Positions 1 through 10,339 of a stretch of 64,000 bases of DNA are shown here, one piece after another (positions within the stretch are counted from its first letter, which is position 1; the number at the start of each line of letters is the position of its first letter). This DNA is from Crossiella sp. SN42 (lineage in GTDB: Bacteria > Actinomycetota > Actinomycetes > Mycobacteriales > Pseudonocardiaceae), in contig NZ_JAMHIV010000014.1 of assembly GCF_023897065.1 (NCBI RefSeq), positions 1-64,000 of the forward strand, written 5' to 3'. Position numbers and translations under genes: made by a program. The notes beneath the pieces were generated by a model. It had not been told where the DNA came from. It worked only from the letters and a program-made list of their open reading frames with translations, and did not search any database.

Positions 1-46
1 CTCACGCACGAGGCCCGGCGGACACGCCCTAGACTTGACTCGGACA

Positions 47-56
47 AGGAGGTGAC
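47..56 (+). promoter_or_regulatory. Strong ribosome-binding site of hrcA
   Basis: AAGGAGGTGA, an almost complete anti-SD complement, ends 5 nt before the GTG at 62 and fixes the hrcA start. A TTGACT at 34-39 could be part of a promoter, but no convincing -10 follows. No CIRCE element (GCACTC-N9-GAGTGC) is visible in bases 1-61. Confidence 0.75.
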
Positions 57-61
57 GCGCG

Positions 62-1096
62 GTGAACACAGGGTCGCCGGACGACCGCCGCTTCGAGGTG
101 TTGCGGGCGATCGTCGCCGACTACGTCAACACCCAGGAGCCGGTCGGGTCCAAGGCGCTGGTCGACCGGCACAACCTCGGGGTGTCCAGCGCGACGGTGC
201 GCAACGACATGGCGGTGCTGGAGGAGGACGGCTACATCACCCAGCCGCACACCAGCGCCGGCCGGGTGCCCACGGACAAGGGCTACCGGGTCTTCGTGGA
301 CCGGCTGACCGAGGTCAAGCCGCTGTCCACGGCCGAGCGCAGGGCGATCCAGGCGTTCCTGGACGGGGCGATGGACCTGGACGACGTGCTCCGGCGCAGC
401 GTGCGGTTGCTGGCGCAGCTGACCAGGCAGGTGGCCGTGGTGCAGTACCCGACGCTGACCCGGTCCTCGGTCCGGCACATCGAGGTGGTGCCGATCACGC
501 AGGCCAGGCTGATGCTGGTGACCATCACCGACACCGGCCGGGTCGAGCAGCGCATGGTCGACCTGGGCGATGTGATCAGCACCGAGGACGTGGCCAGGGT
601 GCGCTCCGTGCTCAACTCCACCCTGGTCGGGCGCAGGCTCGCCGATGCCTCCGCGCGGGTGGCCGAGCTGCCGGAGTCGGCGCCGAGCGAGCTGCGCGAC
701 ATCATGATCCGGGTGTGCACCGCGCTGATCGAGTCGCTGGTGGAGCATCCGGAGGAGCGGCTGCTGCTCGGCGGCACCGCGAACCTGACCCGCAACGTGG
801 CCGACTTCCCCAACTCCCTGCGCAGCGTGCTGGAAGCCTTGGAGGAGCAGGTCGTCGTGCTCAAGCTGCTGCAGGCGGCGCACGACCAGTCGACGATCAC
901 GGTGCGGATCGGGGAGGAGAACGAGGCCGAGGAGATGCGCAGCACCTCCGTGGTCTCCATCGGCTACGGCTCCTCCGCGGGCACCGTGCTCGGCGGCATG
1001 GGTGTGGTGGGGCCGACAAGAATGGACTACCCGGGAACGATGGCGGCTGTCCGCGCCGTTGCCGCATATGTGGGAGACATCCTGGCCGGCCGCTGA
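62..1096 (+). CDS. hrcA: Heat-inducible transcription repressor HrcA
   Basis: HrcA (344 aa) represses class I heat-shock genes by binding CIRCE operators, with GroE as co-factor. The protein starts with a winged-helix segment (about residues 8-75) containing the family signature around [18 protein letters not shown] and [18 protein letters not shown]-like middle region and the C-terminal core ending in a GPTRMDYPG motif follow. The length is usual for actinobacterial HrcA. It starts with GTG behind a near-perfect SD. dnaJ follows 36 nt later, the usual hrcA-dnaJ pairing. No CIRCE sequence is seen in this window, so any autoregulation would act from upstream of base 1. Confidence 0.96.
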   Translation: MNTGSPDDRRFEVLRAIVADYVNTQEPVGSKALVDRHNLGVSSATVRNDMAVLEEDGYITQPHTSAGRVPTDKGYRVFVDRLTEVKPLSTAERRAIQAFLDGAMDLDDVLRRSVRLLAQLTRQVAVVQYPTLTRSSVRHIEVVPITQARLMLVTITDTGRVEQRMVDLGDVISTEDVARVRSVLNSTLVGRRLADASARVAELPESAPSELRDIMIRVCTALIESLVEHPEERLLLGGTANLTRNVADFPNSLRSVLEALEEQVVVLKLLQAAHDQSTITVRIGEENEAEEMRSTSVVSIGYGSSAGTVLGGMGVVGPTRMDYPGTMAAVRAVAAYVGDILAGR

Positions 1097-1132
1097 GCGG
1101 CGGCTGGCTGAGGGAAGAAGGACTGGGAGACG

Positions 1133-2299
1133 GTGGCAAGGGACTACTACGGCACTCTCGGCGTGCGTTCGGACGCGTCGCAAGAGGAGATCAAGCGGGC
1201 GTACCGCAAGCTCGCCCGCGAGCTGCACCCGGACGTGAACCCGGAGGAGAGTGCCCAGCAGCGTTTCCGTGAGGTGACCGCGGTCTACGAGGTGCTCTCC
1301 GACCCGGAGAAGCGCAAGATCGTCGACCTCGGCGGTGACCCGCTCTCGCCCGGTGGCGGCGGGGGTGGCGGACGCGGCGGCATGGGCGACCCGTTCGCCG
1401 GGTTCGGCCTCGGCGACATCATGGACGCCTTCTTCGGCGGCGGCCCGGCCAGCCGGGGCCCGCGCAGCCGGACCCAGCCCGGCTCGGACGCGCTGATCCG
1501 GCTGGAGGCCACCCTGGAGGAGTGCGCCAGCGGCATCACCCGCGAGCTGACCGTGGACACCGCGATCCTGTGCGACCTGTGCGAGGGCGCCGGTTGCGCC
1601 AAGGGCAGCTCGCCGATCCGCTGCGACACCTGTGGCGGGCGCGGCGAGGTGCAGTCCGTGCAGCGCTCCTTCCTCGGCCAGGTGGTCACCGCCCGGCCGT
1701 GCCCGGTCTGCCGCGGCTTCGGCGAGGTCATCCCCGACCCCTGCCAGCAGTGCGCGGGCGAGGGCAGGGTGCGCTCGCGGCGCACCATCAACGTCAAGAT
1801 CCCGCCGGGTGTGGCCGACGGCATGCGGGTCCGGCTGGCCAGCCAGGGCGAGGTCGGCCCCGGCGGCGGACCGGCCGGTGACCTCTACGTCGAGGTCGAG
1901 GAGCTGCCGCACGACACCTTCACCCGCGAGGGCACCGAGCTGCACTGCACGATCCGGGTGCCGATGACCGCGGCCGCACTGGGCGCGACCATCCCGATGC
2001 AGACCCTGGACGGCGTGGAGGAGCTGCCGCTGGACCCGGGCACCCAGCCGGACACCGAGCTGCTGCTGCCCGGCAAGGGCATGCCCCGGCTGCGCTCCTC
2101 CGGCCGGGTGGACGGGCGCGGCGACCTGCACGTGCACGTCGAGGTCGTGGTGCCGACCAAGCTGGACGAGGAACAGACCGCGCTGCTGCGCCAGCTCGCC
2201 GAGCTGCGCGGCGAGGAGGCCTCCGAGCTGGCCACCAACGCCAACGGGCGCGGCGGCGGCCTGTTCTCCAGGCTGCGGCACTCCTTCGGCCAGCGTTGA
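1133..2299 (+). CDS. dnaJ: Chaperone protein DnaJ (DnaJ2 type)
   Basis: Hsp40 co-chaperone (388 aa) that stimulates DnaK ATPase and delivers substrates. It shows the J domain (residues 1-70) with the HPD triad at 32-34, then a Gly-rich stretch. A cysteine-rich zinc domain follows with four CxxCxGxG repeats ([32 protein letters not shown]; about 145-215), then the C-terminal substrate-binding domains. The hrcA-linked position and lack of neighbouring dnaK/grpE mark it as the second DnaJ (M. tuberculosis dnaJ2 equivalent). GTG start; the stop overlaps the rsmE start by 4 nt (TTGA). Confidence 0.95.
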   Translation: MARDYYGTLGVRSDASQEEIKRAYRKLARELHPDVNPEESAQQRFREVTAVYEVLSDPEKRKIVDLGGDPLSPGGGGGGGRGGMGDPFAGFGLGDIMDAFFGGGPASRGPRSRTQPGSDALIRLEATLEECASGITRELTVDTAILCDLCEGAGCAKGSSPIRCDTCGGRGEVQSVQRSFLGQVVTARPCPVCRGFGEVIPDPCQQCAGEGRVRSRRTINVKIPPGVADGMRVRLASQGEVGPGGGPAGDLYVEVEELPHDTFTREGTELHCTIRVPMTAAALGATIPMQTLDGVEELPLDPGTQPDTELLLPGKGMPRLRSSGRVDGRGDLHVHVEVVVPTKLDEEQTALLRQLAELRGEEASELATNANGRGGGLFSRLRHSFGQR

Positions 2300-3066
2300 T
2301 CCACGGCGACGCGGTCTTCCACGTCGACGAGCTCCCTAGCGGGGACTCAGCGCGGCTGGACGGACCGGAGGGCAGACACGCGGCCACGGTGCGCCGGATG
2401 CGCGTCGGGGAGCACCTGGTGCTCTCCGACGGCGCCGGCGGCCTGGCCCGGTGCGCGGTGACCGAGGTCGGCAAGGACTTCCTCGGTCTTGAGGTGCTGG
2501 CGCGCCGGCTCGAACCCGCGCCCAGCCCCCGGGTCACCCTGGTGCAGGCGCTGGTCAAGGGCGATCGCGGGGAGCTGGCGGTCGAGCTGGCCACCGAGGC
2601 CGGGGTGGACGCGGTGCACCCGTGGCGCGCGGCCCGCTGTGTGGCCCGCTGGGAGGACGGACCGCGCGGGGCCAAGGCACTGGCCCGGTGGCGCTCCACG
2701 GCCCTCCAGGCGGCCAAACAGGCCCGCCGGGCCTGGGTCCCCGAGGTCGGCGAGCCGCTCGGCACCGGACAGCTCACCCAGCTGGTCAAGGACAGCGCGC
2801 GCACGTTGGTGCTGCACGAGGCCGCCGAGGTGGGCTTGGCCGAGGTCGAGCTGCCTGCCGAGGGGGAGCTGCTGATCGTGGTCGGCCCGGAGGGCGGGAT
2901 CACGGAGAGCGAGATCGCGCGACTCACTGAATCGGGAGCGGTCCCAGTGCGGCTGGGGCACACCGTGCTGCGCGCCTCCACCGCCGCGGCGGTCGCGCTG
3001 GGTGCGCTGGGTGTGCTGACCGGTCGCTGGGCAGCTGGTGGCGGCAGTGGCGAAAGTGCTCGTTAG
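2296..3066 (+). CDS. rsmE: 16S rRNA (uracil(1498)-N(3))-methyltransferase RsmE
   Basis: SPOUT-fold SAM-dependent methyltransferase (256 aa) that methylates U1498 of 16S rRNA in the 30S subunit. There is an N-terminal PUA-like part, and the C-terminal knot carries the family motif [14 protein letters not shown] followed by [13 protein letters not shown]. The TTG start overlaps the dnaJ stop by 4 nt, implying translational coupling; dnaJ-rsmE adjacency is common in actinobacteria. The last about 15 residues are a low-complexity Gly/Ala/Ser tail. Confidence 0.94.
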   Translation: MIHGDAVFHVDELPSGDSARLDGPEGRHAATVRRMRVGEHLVLSDGAGGLARCAVTEVGKDFLGLEVLARRLEPAPSPRVTLVQALVKGDRGELAVELATEAGVDAVHPWRAARCVARWEDGPRGAKALARWRSTALQAAKQARRAWVPEVGEPLGTGQLTQLVKDSARTLVLHEAAEVGLAEVELPAEGELLIVVGPEGGITESEIARLTESGAVPVRLGHTVLRASTAAAVALGALGVLTGRWAAGGGSGESAR

Positions 3067-3518
3067 CAACCACTTCCGCGCAGTTCTGCTACCTCGGCCA
3101 CGGGAAATGGCGACCGGCCCAGCGATCGATCGCCAAACGGCAGCTTTCGCGCGCCGAGCGGCGTGATCCATTCGGTCGAGGTGTAGCGCGAGGGGCCGGA
3201 GAGGAGCTACGCTCTGTCGCCGACGGGCAAGAAAGTTCTGGGGCAGCCTTCGTCGGCCCACCTCAGAGCACTTGCCGGAAACTGGCCTCGGGTGACGGGC
3301 ACCCGAAGGATCGCCGGACACCTCCCCCCTCGGTCCGGCGCGGTGGCGTCGCGAGGGTGTGACCCCCAGGCTCCGTCGCGACGCAACCACCCCCATCACC
3401 CACCCTGTGGTAAGTCCGGGGTTGTGGCTTGGCAGGCTCTGTGTCGAGGTTCGTATCCACTCTGCCGGTGGAATCGCGCTGGAGAATTTTTATAACACGC
3501 CTGTGCTAGAAAAGTACA
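3067..3518. other. Gene-free stretch between rsmE and a TetR gene
   Basis: About 450 bp without a credible reading frame. The first 350 bp show nothing recognisable. The last 40 bp are AT-rich for this genome and hold a TATAAC hexamer (3491-3496) and a palindrome running into the next start codon, so the end is a promoter/operator region. Confidence 0.5.
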
Positions 3519-3519
3519 G
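3501..3519 (+). promoter_or_regulatory. Candidate autoregulatory operator of the TetR gene
   Basis: Imperfect palindrome CTGTGCT-AGAAA-AGTACAG (7-5-7, one mismatch) immediately abutting the GTG at 3519 and 5 nt downstream of TATAAC (3491-3496). The spacing suggests that the -10 lies just upstream and that the transcript is leaderless or nearly so, with the operator over the start site. Inferred from geometry only. Confidence 0.4.
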
Positions 3520-4145
3520 TGCCCAAACTCGTCGACCACGAGGCCCGCCGCCGGGAGCTGGCCCAGGCCGTGTGGCGGGTCGTCCAGCGCGACGGCGTGG
3601 AACGCGCCTCGGTGCGCGCGGTGGCCGCGGAGTCCGGCTGGTCGGCAGGCGCGCTGCGGCACTACTTCCCGACCCAGGACGCGCTGCTGCACTTCGCGAT
3701 GGACCTGGCCGCGGAGAAGTTCACCGAACGGGCCCGCGCCGCCGACGAGCACGGCCGCCTGCCGCAGGACCACTCCGCGCCGTGGCGGGTGCGCAACCTG
3801 ATGCGCACGCTGCTGCCGCTGGACGCCGACAGCAAGGTCTCCGCCGAGGTCTGGATGGCCTTCGTCAGCCGCGCCAGGGTCGACCCGGTGCTGCGCGCCG
3901 CGGGCCGCAAGGGCGATGAGGAGGTCGCCTACTGGCTGCTGGACCGGCTGCGCGAGGCCAGGGCCGAGGGCATCCTGCGGCCGGGCGCCGACCCCGAACG
4001 CGAGGCGCTGCGGCTGCTCGCGCTCACCGACGGCCTGGTCCTGCACGGCCTGATCGCCCCGGAGGCGATGTCGCCGGAGCTGATGTCGCAGCTGCTGGAC
4101 GACCACATCCAGGAGCTGTTCCCGGGCAGCGACCTGAGCACCTGA
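3519..4145 (+). CDS. TetR family transcriptional regulator
   Basis: TetR-type one-component regulator (208 aa). The N-terminal helix-turn-helix covers about residues 20-50, with the typical core VRAVAAESGWSAGALRHYFP followed by TQDALL. The remaining all-helical region is the ligand-binding/dimerisation domain, and nothing in it identifies the ligand. It is followed by the phoH operon after 106 nt and preceded by a gene-free region with a palindrome at its own start, so autoregulation is likely. No divergent target gene is adjacent, hence its regulon is unknown. Confidence 0.88.
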   Translation: MPKLVDHEARRRELAQAVWRVVQRDGVERASVRAVAAESGWSAGALRHYFPTQDALLHFAMDLAAEKFTERARAADEHGRLPQDHSAPWRVRNLMRTLLPLDADSKVSAEVWMAFVSRARVDPVLRAAGRKGDEEVAYWLLDRLREARAEGILRPGADPEREALRLLALTDGLVLHGLIAPEAMSPELMSQLLDDHIQELFPGSDLST

Positions 4146-4251
4146 GCGGCCAAGGGCCTATTGCGGTGGGGTTCGTCAGGGGCTGGCGTTAGCATCAATC
4201 CCGACAGAGACCCATCAACGCAAGCACCGCAGAAAGCAGGCCCGAGGCCAC

Positions 4252-5285
<1,034 letters not shown>

Positions 5286-5289
<4 letters not shown>

Positions 5290-5900
5290 GCATCGAGATC
5301 GCCAACGAGTCCGGGGTCGGGGTCGAGGAGACCTCGATCGTCGACGCGGCGAGGTTCGCGCTGGACCGCATGGGCGTGAGCCCGCTGGCCGAGCTGTCCG
5401 TGCTGCTGGTCGAGCTGGACGTGATGTCCGACCTGCACGAGCGGTGGATGGACCTGCCGGGCCCCACCGACGTGATGGCCTTCCCGATGGACGAGCTGGA
5501 CTCCGCCCGCCGCCCCGACGCGGCCGGGGTCGGTCCCGCGCTGCTCGGCGACATCGTGCTCTGCCCGGCCTTCGCCAAGGACCAGGCGCGCAAGGCGGGG
5601 CACAGCCTCACCGACGAGCTGCACCTGCTCACCGTGCACGGCGTGCTGCACCTGCTCGGCTACGACCACGCCGAGCCGGAGGAGGAGCGGGAGATGTTCT
5701 CCCTGCAGAACCGCATCCTCGCCGACTTCCGCACCGCGCGGGCGCAGGAGCAGCAGCGCGCCGCCGATGACAAGGTGCTCGGCGCGGTCGGCCTGCACGA
5801 CGCGGCCACCGAGGCCGGGGCACCGGTGGCAGGGGAACCGGCGACCGGGGCGCCCGCCGCGGAGCCGGAGCGGCGCGCGGACGCCGACCCCGCGGGCTGA
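5286..5900 (+). CDS. ybeY: Endoribonuclease YbeY
   Basis: Zinc-dependent endoribonuclease (204 aa) used in 16S rRNA 3' maturation and ribosome quality control. The metal-binding signature [11 protein letters not shown] is at 118-128, with His118, His122 and His128 as ligands; the upstream [14 protein letters not shown] and [12 protein letters not shown] motifs are also present. Residues after about 150 form an Ala/Glu-rich tail absent from short YbeY proteins. The TTG start overlaps phoH (TTGA), and the CNNM gene follows 13 nt later, the conserved phoH-ybeY-CNNM arrangement. Confidence 0.94.
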
Positions 5901-5913
5901 GGCGGCGACGGCG

Positions 5914-7245
5914 ATGTCCGACCCCGTGACGCTGGTCGTCATCGCGGTCCTGCTGGTGCTCGCCGCCGGGGTCTTCGGCGCCGCCGACGCGGCGCTGGGC
6001 ACGGTCTCCAGGGCCAGGGTGGACGCGCTGGTCCGGCAGGGCAGGGCAGGGGCCCGCCAGCTCGCGCTGGTGGTGGCCGACCGGCCCCGGCACATCAACC
6101 TGCTGCTGTTGCTGCGACTGGGCTGCGAGCTGGCCGCCACCGTGCTGGTCACCTTCGCCTGCCTGTTCTGGATCGACACCGCCTGGCTGGCCGCGCTGGT
6201 GGCCATGCTGAGCATGCTGGTGACCAGCTACGTGCTGGTCGGCGTCGGCCCGCGCACCATCGGCCGCCAGCACCCCTACGGCGTCGGCGTCCTGGTCGCC
6301 GGGCCGGTGCGCGCGCTGGTCACCGTGCTCGGGCCGCTGGCCAGGCTGCTGATCCTGATCGGTAACGCGATCACCCCCGGCCGCGGTTTCCGGGAGGGCC
6401 CGTTCTCCTCCGAGGTCGAGCTGCGCGAGCTGGTCGACCTGGCCCAGGAACGCGGCGTGGTGGCCGCGGGCGAGCGCGAGATGATCCACTCGGTGTTCGA
6501 GCTGCGCGCCACCATCGCCCGCGAGGTCATGGTGCCGCGCACCGAGATCGTCTGGATCGAGCAGGACAAGTCGGTCCGGCAGGCCCTCGCGCTGTGCCTG
6601 CGCACCGGGTTCTCCCGCATCCCGGTGATCGGGGAGAGCGTGGACGACGTGGTCGGCGTGGTGAACCTCAAGGACCTGGTGCGCTCCTCGGTGGAGGGCG
6701 CGGCCGAGGCCGACCGCACGGTCGGGGTGCGCGAGCTGATGCGCCCGGCCAGCTTCGTGCCCGACTCCAAGCGGCTGGCCGAGCTGCTCAAGGAGATGCA
6801 GCTCTCCCGCAACCACCTGGCCATCGCGGTGGACGAGTACGGCGGCACCGCCGGGCTGCTCACCATCGAGGACATCATCGAGGAGATCGTCGGCGAGATC
6901 ACCGACGAGCACGACGCGGACGAGCGCCCGCCGATCGAGGTGCTCGGCGACGGCACCCCCGCGGTCCGGGTGGTCTCCCGGCTGCCGGTGGAGGACCTTG
7001 GCGCCTACTTCGGCGTCGAGCTGGACGACTCCGAGGTGGAGACCGTGGGCGGCCTGCTGGCCCAGCGGCTGGGCCGGGTCCCGCTGCCGGGCGCGGAGGC
7101 CGAGATCGAGGGCCTGCGGCTGCGTGCCGAGGGCGGCAAGGACAACCGCGGCCGGATGCGGATCACCACCGTGCTGGTGTCCCCGGTCAGCACACTCACC
7201 CCGGCCGCCCCGGCCGAAGCCGACGGAAAGGACTCCCGTGCCTGA
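5914..7245 (+). CDS. CNNM/CorC family transporter (hemolysin-related, CBS domain protein)
   Basis: Integral membrane protein (443 aa) of the DUF21-CBS-CorC/HlyC architecture associated with divalent cation (Mg2+/Co2+) efflux or homeostasis. About three to four hydrophobic segments lie in residues 1-160 (DUF21/CNNM transmembrane domain). A CBS pair follows (about 205-330, including MVPRTEIVWI and FVPDSKRLAELLKEM), then the conserved AIAVDEYGGTAGLLTIEDI and a C-terminal CorC domain. The ATG at 5914 was chosen because upstream in-frame codons overlap ybeY. Equivalent of M. tuberculosis Rv2366c. The stop overlaps the next GTG by 8 nt. Confidence 0.92.
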   Translation: MSDPVTLVVIAVLLVLAAGVFGAADAALGTVSRARVDALVRQGRAGARQLALVVADRPRHINLLLLLRLGCELAATVLVTFACLFWIDTAWLAALVAMLSMLVTSYVLVGVGPRTIGRQHPYGVGVLVAGPVRALVTVLGPLARLLILIGNAITPGRGFREGPFSSEVELRELVDLAQERGVVAAGEREMIHSVFELRATIAREVMVPRTEIVWIEQDKSVRQALALCLRTGFSRIPVIGESVDDVVGVVNLKDLVRSSVEGAAEADRTVGVRELMRPASFVPDSKRLAELLKEMQLSRNHLAIAVDEYGGTAGLLTIEDIIEEIVGEITDEHDADERPPIEVLGDGTPAVRVVSRLPVEDLGAYFGVELDDSEVETVGGLLAQRLGRVPLPGAEAEIEGLRLRAEGGKDNRGRMRITTVLVSPVSTLTPAAPAEADGKDSRA

Positions 7246-7585
7246 GCTCGACCCTGCCGCACTCGACCCGGAAGACAGCAAGCTGGTCGTGCTGGCCCGC
7301 GCCTCCCGCGCCCGCACCGGCGCCGCCGAGGGCGCCGCGGTCCGCGACACCGACGGCCGCACCTACGCCGCCACCACGGTCGCCCTGCCCTCGCTGAAGC
7401 TGACCGCCCTGCAGGCCGCGGTCGCCGCCGCGGTGTCCAGCGGGGCGGAGGGCCTGGAGGCGGCGGCGGTGGTCACGGCGGCGGCCGAGGCCGACGAGGC
7501 GTCCCGGTCCGCCCTGCGCGACCTGGCCCCGAAGGCCCCGCTGCACGTGGCGGGCGCCGACGGCGAGGTGCACACCACGCACTGA
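7238..7585 (+). CDS. Cytidine-deaminase-like small protein, no zinc ligands
   Basis: Small Ala-rich protein (115 aa) at the position of M. tuberculosis Rv2365c, between CNNM and era. Family members are often annotated as cytidine deaminase, but this sequence contains no cysteine at all and no HAE/CAE motif, so it cannot form the catalytic zinc site. A structural or regulatory role is more plausible. The GTG at 7238 overlaps the preceding stop (GTGCCTGA), so it is translationally coupled. Confidence 0.75.
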   Translation: MPELDPAALDPEDSKLVVLARASRARTGAAEGAAVRDTDGRTYAATTVALPSLKLTALQAAVAAAVSSGAEGLEAAAVVTAAAEADEASRSALRDLAPKAPLHVAGADGEVHTTH

Positions 7586-7636
7586 GCCGCGGACGACCGC
7601 GGCGAGCAGCCCGGCGGCGGGAGCTGAAAAACCCGC

Positions 7637-8611
7637 TCAGCCGGTGCGGCGGAAGGTGCGCCGGTAGCTGCTGGGCGCGGTGCCGAGCTGGGCCCGCAGG
7701 TGGGACCGGAGTGAGGCCGCGGTGCCAAAACCGGCCTGGGCGGCGATCCGGTCCACCGCCAGGTCGGTCTCCTCCAGCAGCCGCCTGGCCAGCTCCACCC
7801 GCTGCCGGACCAGCCACTGCCCTGGGCTCAGGCCGGTCTCCTCGCGGAAGCGGCGGGTGAAGGTGCGCACGCTCATCCGCGCCCGCGCGGCCAGCTCGCG
7901 CAGGTCCAGCGGGCGTTCCAGGTTGCCCAGCATCCACTCGCGGACCTCGGTGGTGCCCGAGTCCGGCTCCACCGGCAGCGGGCGCTCGATGAACTGGGCC
8001 TGCCCGCCGTCCCGCCAGGGCGCGACCACGCAGCGCCGGGCGCTGCGGTTGGCCACCCCGCTGCCGTGGTCCAGGCGCACCACGTGCAGGCACAGGTCAA
8101 GGCCCGCGGCCACGCCCGCCGAGGTGAGCAGCTGGCCGTCGTCGACGAAGAGCACCTCCGGCCGCAGGTCCACCTCGGGGAACAGCCGCCGGAACCGCTT
8201 GACCCAGCGCCAGTGCGTGGCCGCCGGCCGGCCGTCCAGCAGTCCGGCCGCGGCCAGCGCGAAGGACCCGGTGCAGATGGACAGCACCCGCTTCCCGGCC
8301 GCCAGCGCGGCCTGGAACGCCTCGCCGACGCCCGCCGGCAGCACCCCGTCGGTCACGATCGGGCCGTCGTGCACGCCGGTGGCCACCACCGTGTCCGCCC
8401 ACTCGAAGGCCTCCAGGCCGTGCTCGGGCAGCACCTGGTACCCGGCCGCGGCCCGCACCGGCCCGCCGTGCGGGGTGCACACGCGCACCTGGTAGAGCGG
8501 CTCGCCTCGGTCACCGCGGGCGGCGGTGCCGAAGACCTGGGGCGGCACGCCGAGGTCGACCCCGGCGGCGTGGTCGAAGGTCAGCACGGCGACCCGGTGC
8601 GGACGGTCCAT
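7637..8611 (-). CDS. GlxA family transcriptional regulator (DJ-1/PfpI domain + AraC HTH)
   Basis: Regulator (324 aa) with an N-terminal DJ-1/PfpI (glutamine amidotransferase-like) sensor domain, about residues 5-170, containing ISICTGSFALAAAGLLDGRPATHW-type family features. A C-terminal AraC/XylS double helix-turn-helix covers about 220-320 (LDLRELAARARMSVRTFTRR and FGTAASLRSHLR). The ATG at 8611 was chosen over two upstream in-frame starts because homologues begin just before VAVLTF. It is divergent from an MFS transporter, which shares a 70-bp intergenic region, so that transporter is the likely target. Confidence 0.9.
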   Translation of the reverse strand: MDRPHRVAVLTFDHAAGVDLGVPPQVFGTAARGDRGEPLYQVRVCTPHGGPVRAAAGYQVLPEHGLEAFEWADTVVATGVHDGPIVTDGVLPAGVGEAFQAALAAGKRVLSICTGSFALAAAGLLDGRPAATHWRWVKRFRRLFPEVDLRPEVLFVDDGQLLTSAGVAAGLDLCLHVVRLDHGSGVANRSARRCVVAPWRDGGQAQFIERPLPVEPDSGTTEVREWMLGNLERPLDLRELAARARMSVRTFTRRFREETGLSPGQWLVRQRVELARRLLEETDLAVDRIAAQAGFGTAASLRSHLRAQLGTAPSSYRRTFRRTG

Positions 8612-8681
8612 GGCCCGATCCTTGCACATGTTGGCCTTCGGGCCACTCGTCCGCGGCGGCCCGCGCACCGAGGCTGGCTCG

Positions 8682-9968
8682 GTGACCCAGACTCAGCTCA
8701 CCCGTCCCCGCCTGCACCGGGCCTGGGTGGTCGCCGCCGTGGCCTTCGTCGCGCTGGTCGGCGCCGCCGGTTTCCGCGCCACCCCCGGCGTGCTGATCAA
8801 CCCCCTGCAACAGGAGTTCGGCTGGCCGCTGGGCACCCTCTCGCTGGCCGTCTCGATCAACCTGCTGCTCTTCGGCCTGACCTCCCCGTTCGCCGCGGCC
8901 CTGATGGAGCGCTTCGGCGTGCGCAGGGTGGTGGCCTGCGCGCTGGCGCTGGTCGCCGCGGGCAGCGGGCTGACCGTGTTCATGACCGCCTCCTGGCAGC
9001 TGGTGCTGCTGTGGGGCGTGCTGGTCGGACTGGGCACCGGGTCGATGGCACTGGCCTTCGTGGCCACCATCACCACCCGCTGGTTCGTCAAGCAGCGCGG
9101 CGTCGTCACCGGCGTGCTCACCGCGGGCAGCGCGGCCGGTCAGCTGGTGTTCCTGCCGTTGCAGGCGCTGCTGGTGGAGCAGTACGGCTGGCGCTGGGCC
9201 GCGCTGGCGGTCGCCCTGGGCGCGCTCGCGGTGGTGCCGCTGGTGCTGGGGCTGCTGCGGGACCACCCGGCCGAGCTCGGCCTGACCGCCTACGGCGCCA
9301 CCGGCGCACCCGAGCTGCCGCCAAGGCCGGCCGGCGGCGCGGCCAAGCGCGCCCTGTCCGTGCTGGCCACCGCCGCGCGCACCAAGGCCTTCTGGTTCCT
9401 GGCCATCGGCTTCGCGATCTGCGGCATGAGCACCAACGGCCTGGTCGGCACGCACTTCATCCCGGCCGCGCACGACCACGGCATGCCCACCACCACCGCG
9501 GCCGGACTGCTCGCCCTGGTCGGCGTCTTCGACATCGCCGGCACCGTGCTCTCCGGCTGGCTGACCGACCGGGTCGACTCCCGGCTGCTGCTCGGCGCCT
9601 ACTACCTGCTGCGCGGGGTGTCGCTGTTCGTCCTGCCCAGCCTGTTCGACGCCAGCGCCGGGCCCAGCATGCTGGTCTTCATCATCTTCTACGGCCTGGA
9701 CTGGGTGGCCACCGTGCCGCCCACGGTCGCGCTCTGCCGGGAGCACTTCGGCCAGGACGGACCGGTGGTCTTCGGCTGGGTCTTCGCCGCGCACCAGGTC
9801 GGCGCGGCCATCGCGGCCACCGGCGCGGGCCTGCTGCGCGAGCACCTGGGCAACTACACCGCCTCCTGGTACCTGGCCGCCGGACTGTGCATGATCGCGG
9901 CGGTGGCGTCCATGATGATCACCACGTTGCGCGCCAAGCGCTCGGTCCCGGCGCCGGTTGCCCCGTAG
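8682..9968 (+). CDS. MFS transporter
   Basis: Major facilitator superfamily permease (428 aa) with about 12 hydrophobic segments in two halves joined by a hydrophilic loop near residues 200-225. The loop after TM2 carries a short basic motif (ERFGVRR) in the usual MFS place, and a LTDRVDSR loop is in the second half. It resembles the oxalate/formate-antiporter-like or drug-efflux branches; the substrate cannot be read from sequence. GTG start at 8682. It is divergent from the GlxA-type regulator, the likely controller. The stop is 11 nt before the next gene. Confidence 0.88.
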   Translation: MTQTQLTRPRLHRAWVVAAVAFVALVGAAGFRATPGVLINPLQQEFGWPLGTLSLAVSINLLLFGLTSPFAAALMERFGVRRVVACALALVAAGSGLTVFMTASWQLVLLWGVLVGLGTGSMALAFVATITTRWFVKQRGVVTGVLTAGSAAGQLVFLPLQALLVEQYGWRWAALAVALGALAVVPLVLGLLRDHPAELGLTAYGATGAPELPPRPAGGAAKRALSVLATAARTKAFWFLAIGFAICGMSTNGLVGTHFIPAAHDHGMPTTTAAGLLALVGVFDIAGTVLSGWLTDRVDSRLLLGAYYLLRGVSLFVLPSLFDASAGPSMLVFIIFYGLDWVATVPPTVALCREHFGQDGPVVFGWVFAAHQVGAAIAATGAGLLREHLGNYTASWYLAAGLCMIAAVASMMITTLRAKRSVPAPVAP

Positions 9969-9979
9969 CGTGAACGCCT

Positions 9980-10318
9980 GTGCGCCTGACCGTGTGCCGT
10001 GACTGCTGCTGCGGGACCACCCGCAAGCACCCCGAGCTCGACCACGACGAGCAGCTGCGCAGGCTGCGCGAGATCGCCGAGGAGCACGGGGCCAGGGTGA
10101 CCGTCTCGGACTGCCTCGACGTGTGCGCGCAGTCCAACGTGGTCGTGGTGCAGCGACCCGGCGGCGGCAAACCGGTCTGGCTCGGGTTTGTGCTCGGCGA
10201 GGCGGTGCTCGGCGACCTGGCCAAGTGGCTGGCCGCCGGCGGGCCGGGCCGGGCGCCGCTGCCGGAGACCCTGGAGCTGCACCGGATCAGCCCGCCGGTC
10301 CGGGAGGGCTCCCGGTAG
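9980..10318 (+). CDS. (2Fe-2S) thioredoxin-like ferredoxin domain protein
   Basis: Small protein (112 aa) with Cys6, Cys9, Cys10, Cys11 and then Cys45 and Cys49 (VCRDCCCG ... DCLDVC). This is the cysteine spacing of thioredoxin-like [2Fe-2S] ferredoxins such as those fused to or near NADH dehydrogenase NuoE, and of stand-alone actinobacterial proteins. The partner oxidoreductase is not evident. GTG start; it lies 11 nt after the MFS gene and 21 nt before a membrane protein, so it may be part of the same transcript. Confidence 0.7.
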   Translation: MRLTVCRDCCCGTTRKHPELDHDEQLRRLREIAEEHGARVTVSDCLDVCAQSNVVVVQRPGGGKPVWLGFVLGEAVLGDLAKWLAAGGPGRAPLPETLELHRISPPVREGSR

Positions 10319-10339
10319 TCCTGCCCTACAACAGGCGGC

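Noticed and set aside
1-61. CIRCE operator for HrcA
   Set aside because: No GCACTC-N9-GAGTGC found upstream of hrcA or in the hrcA-dnaJ gap.
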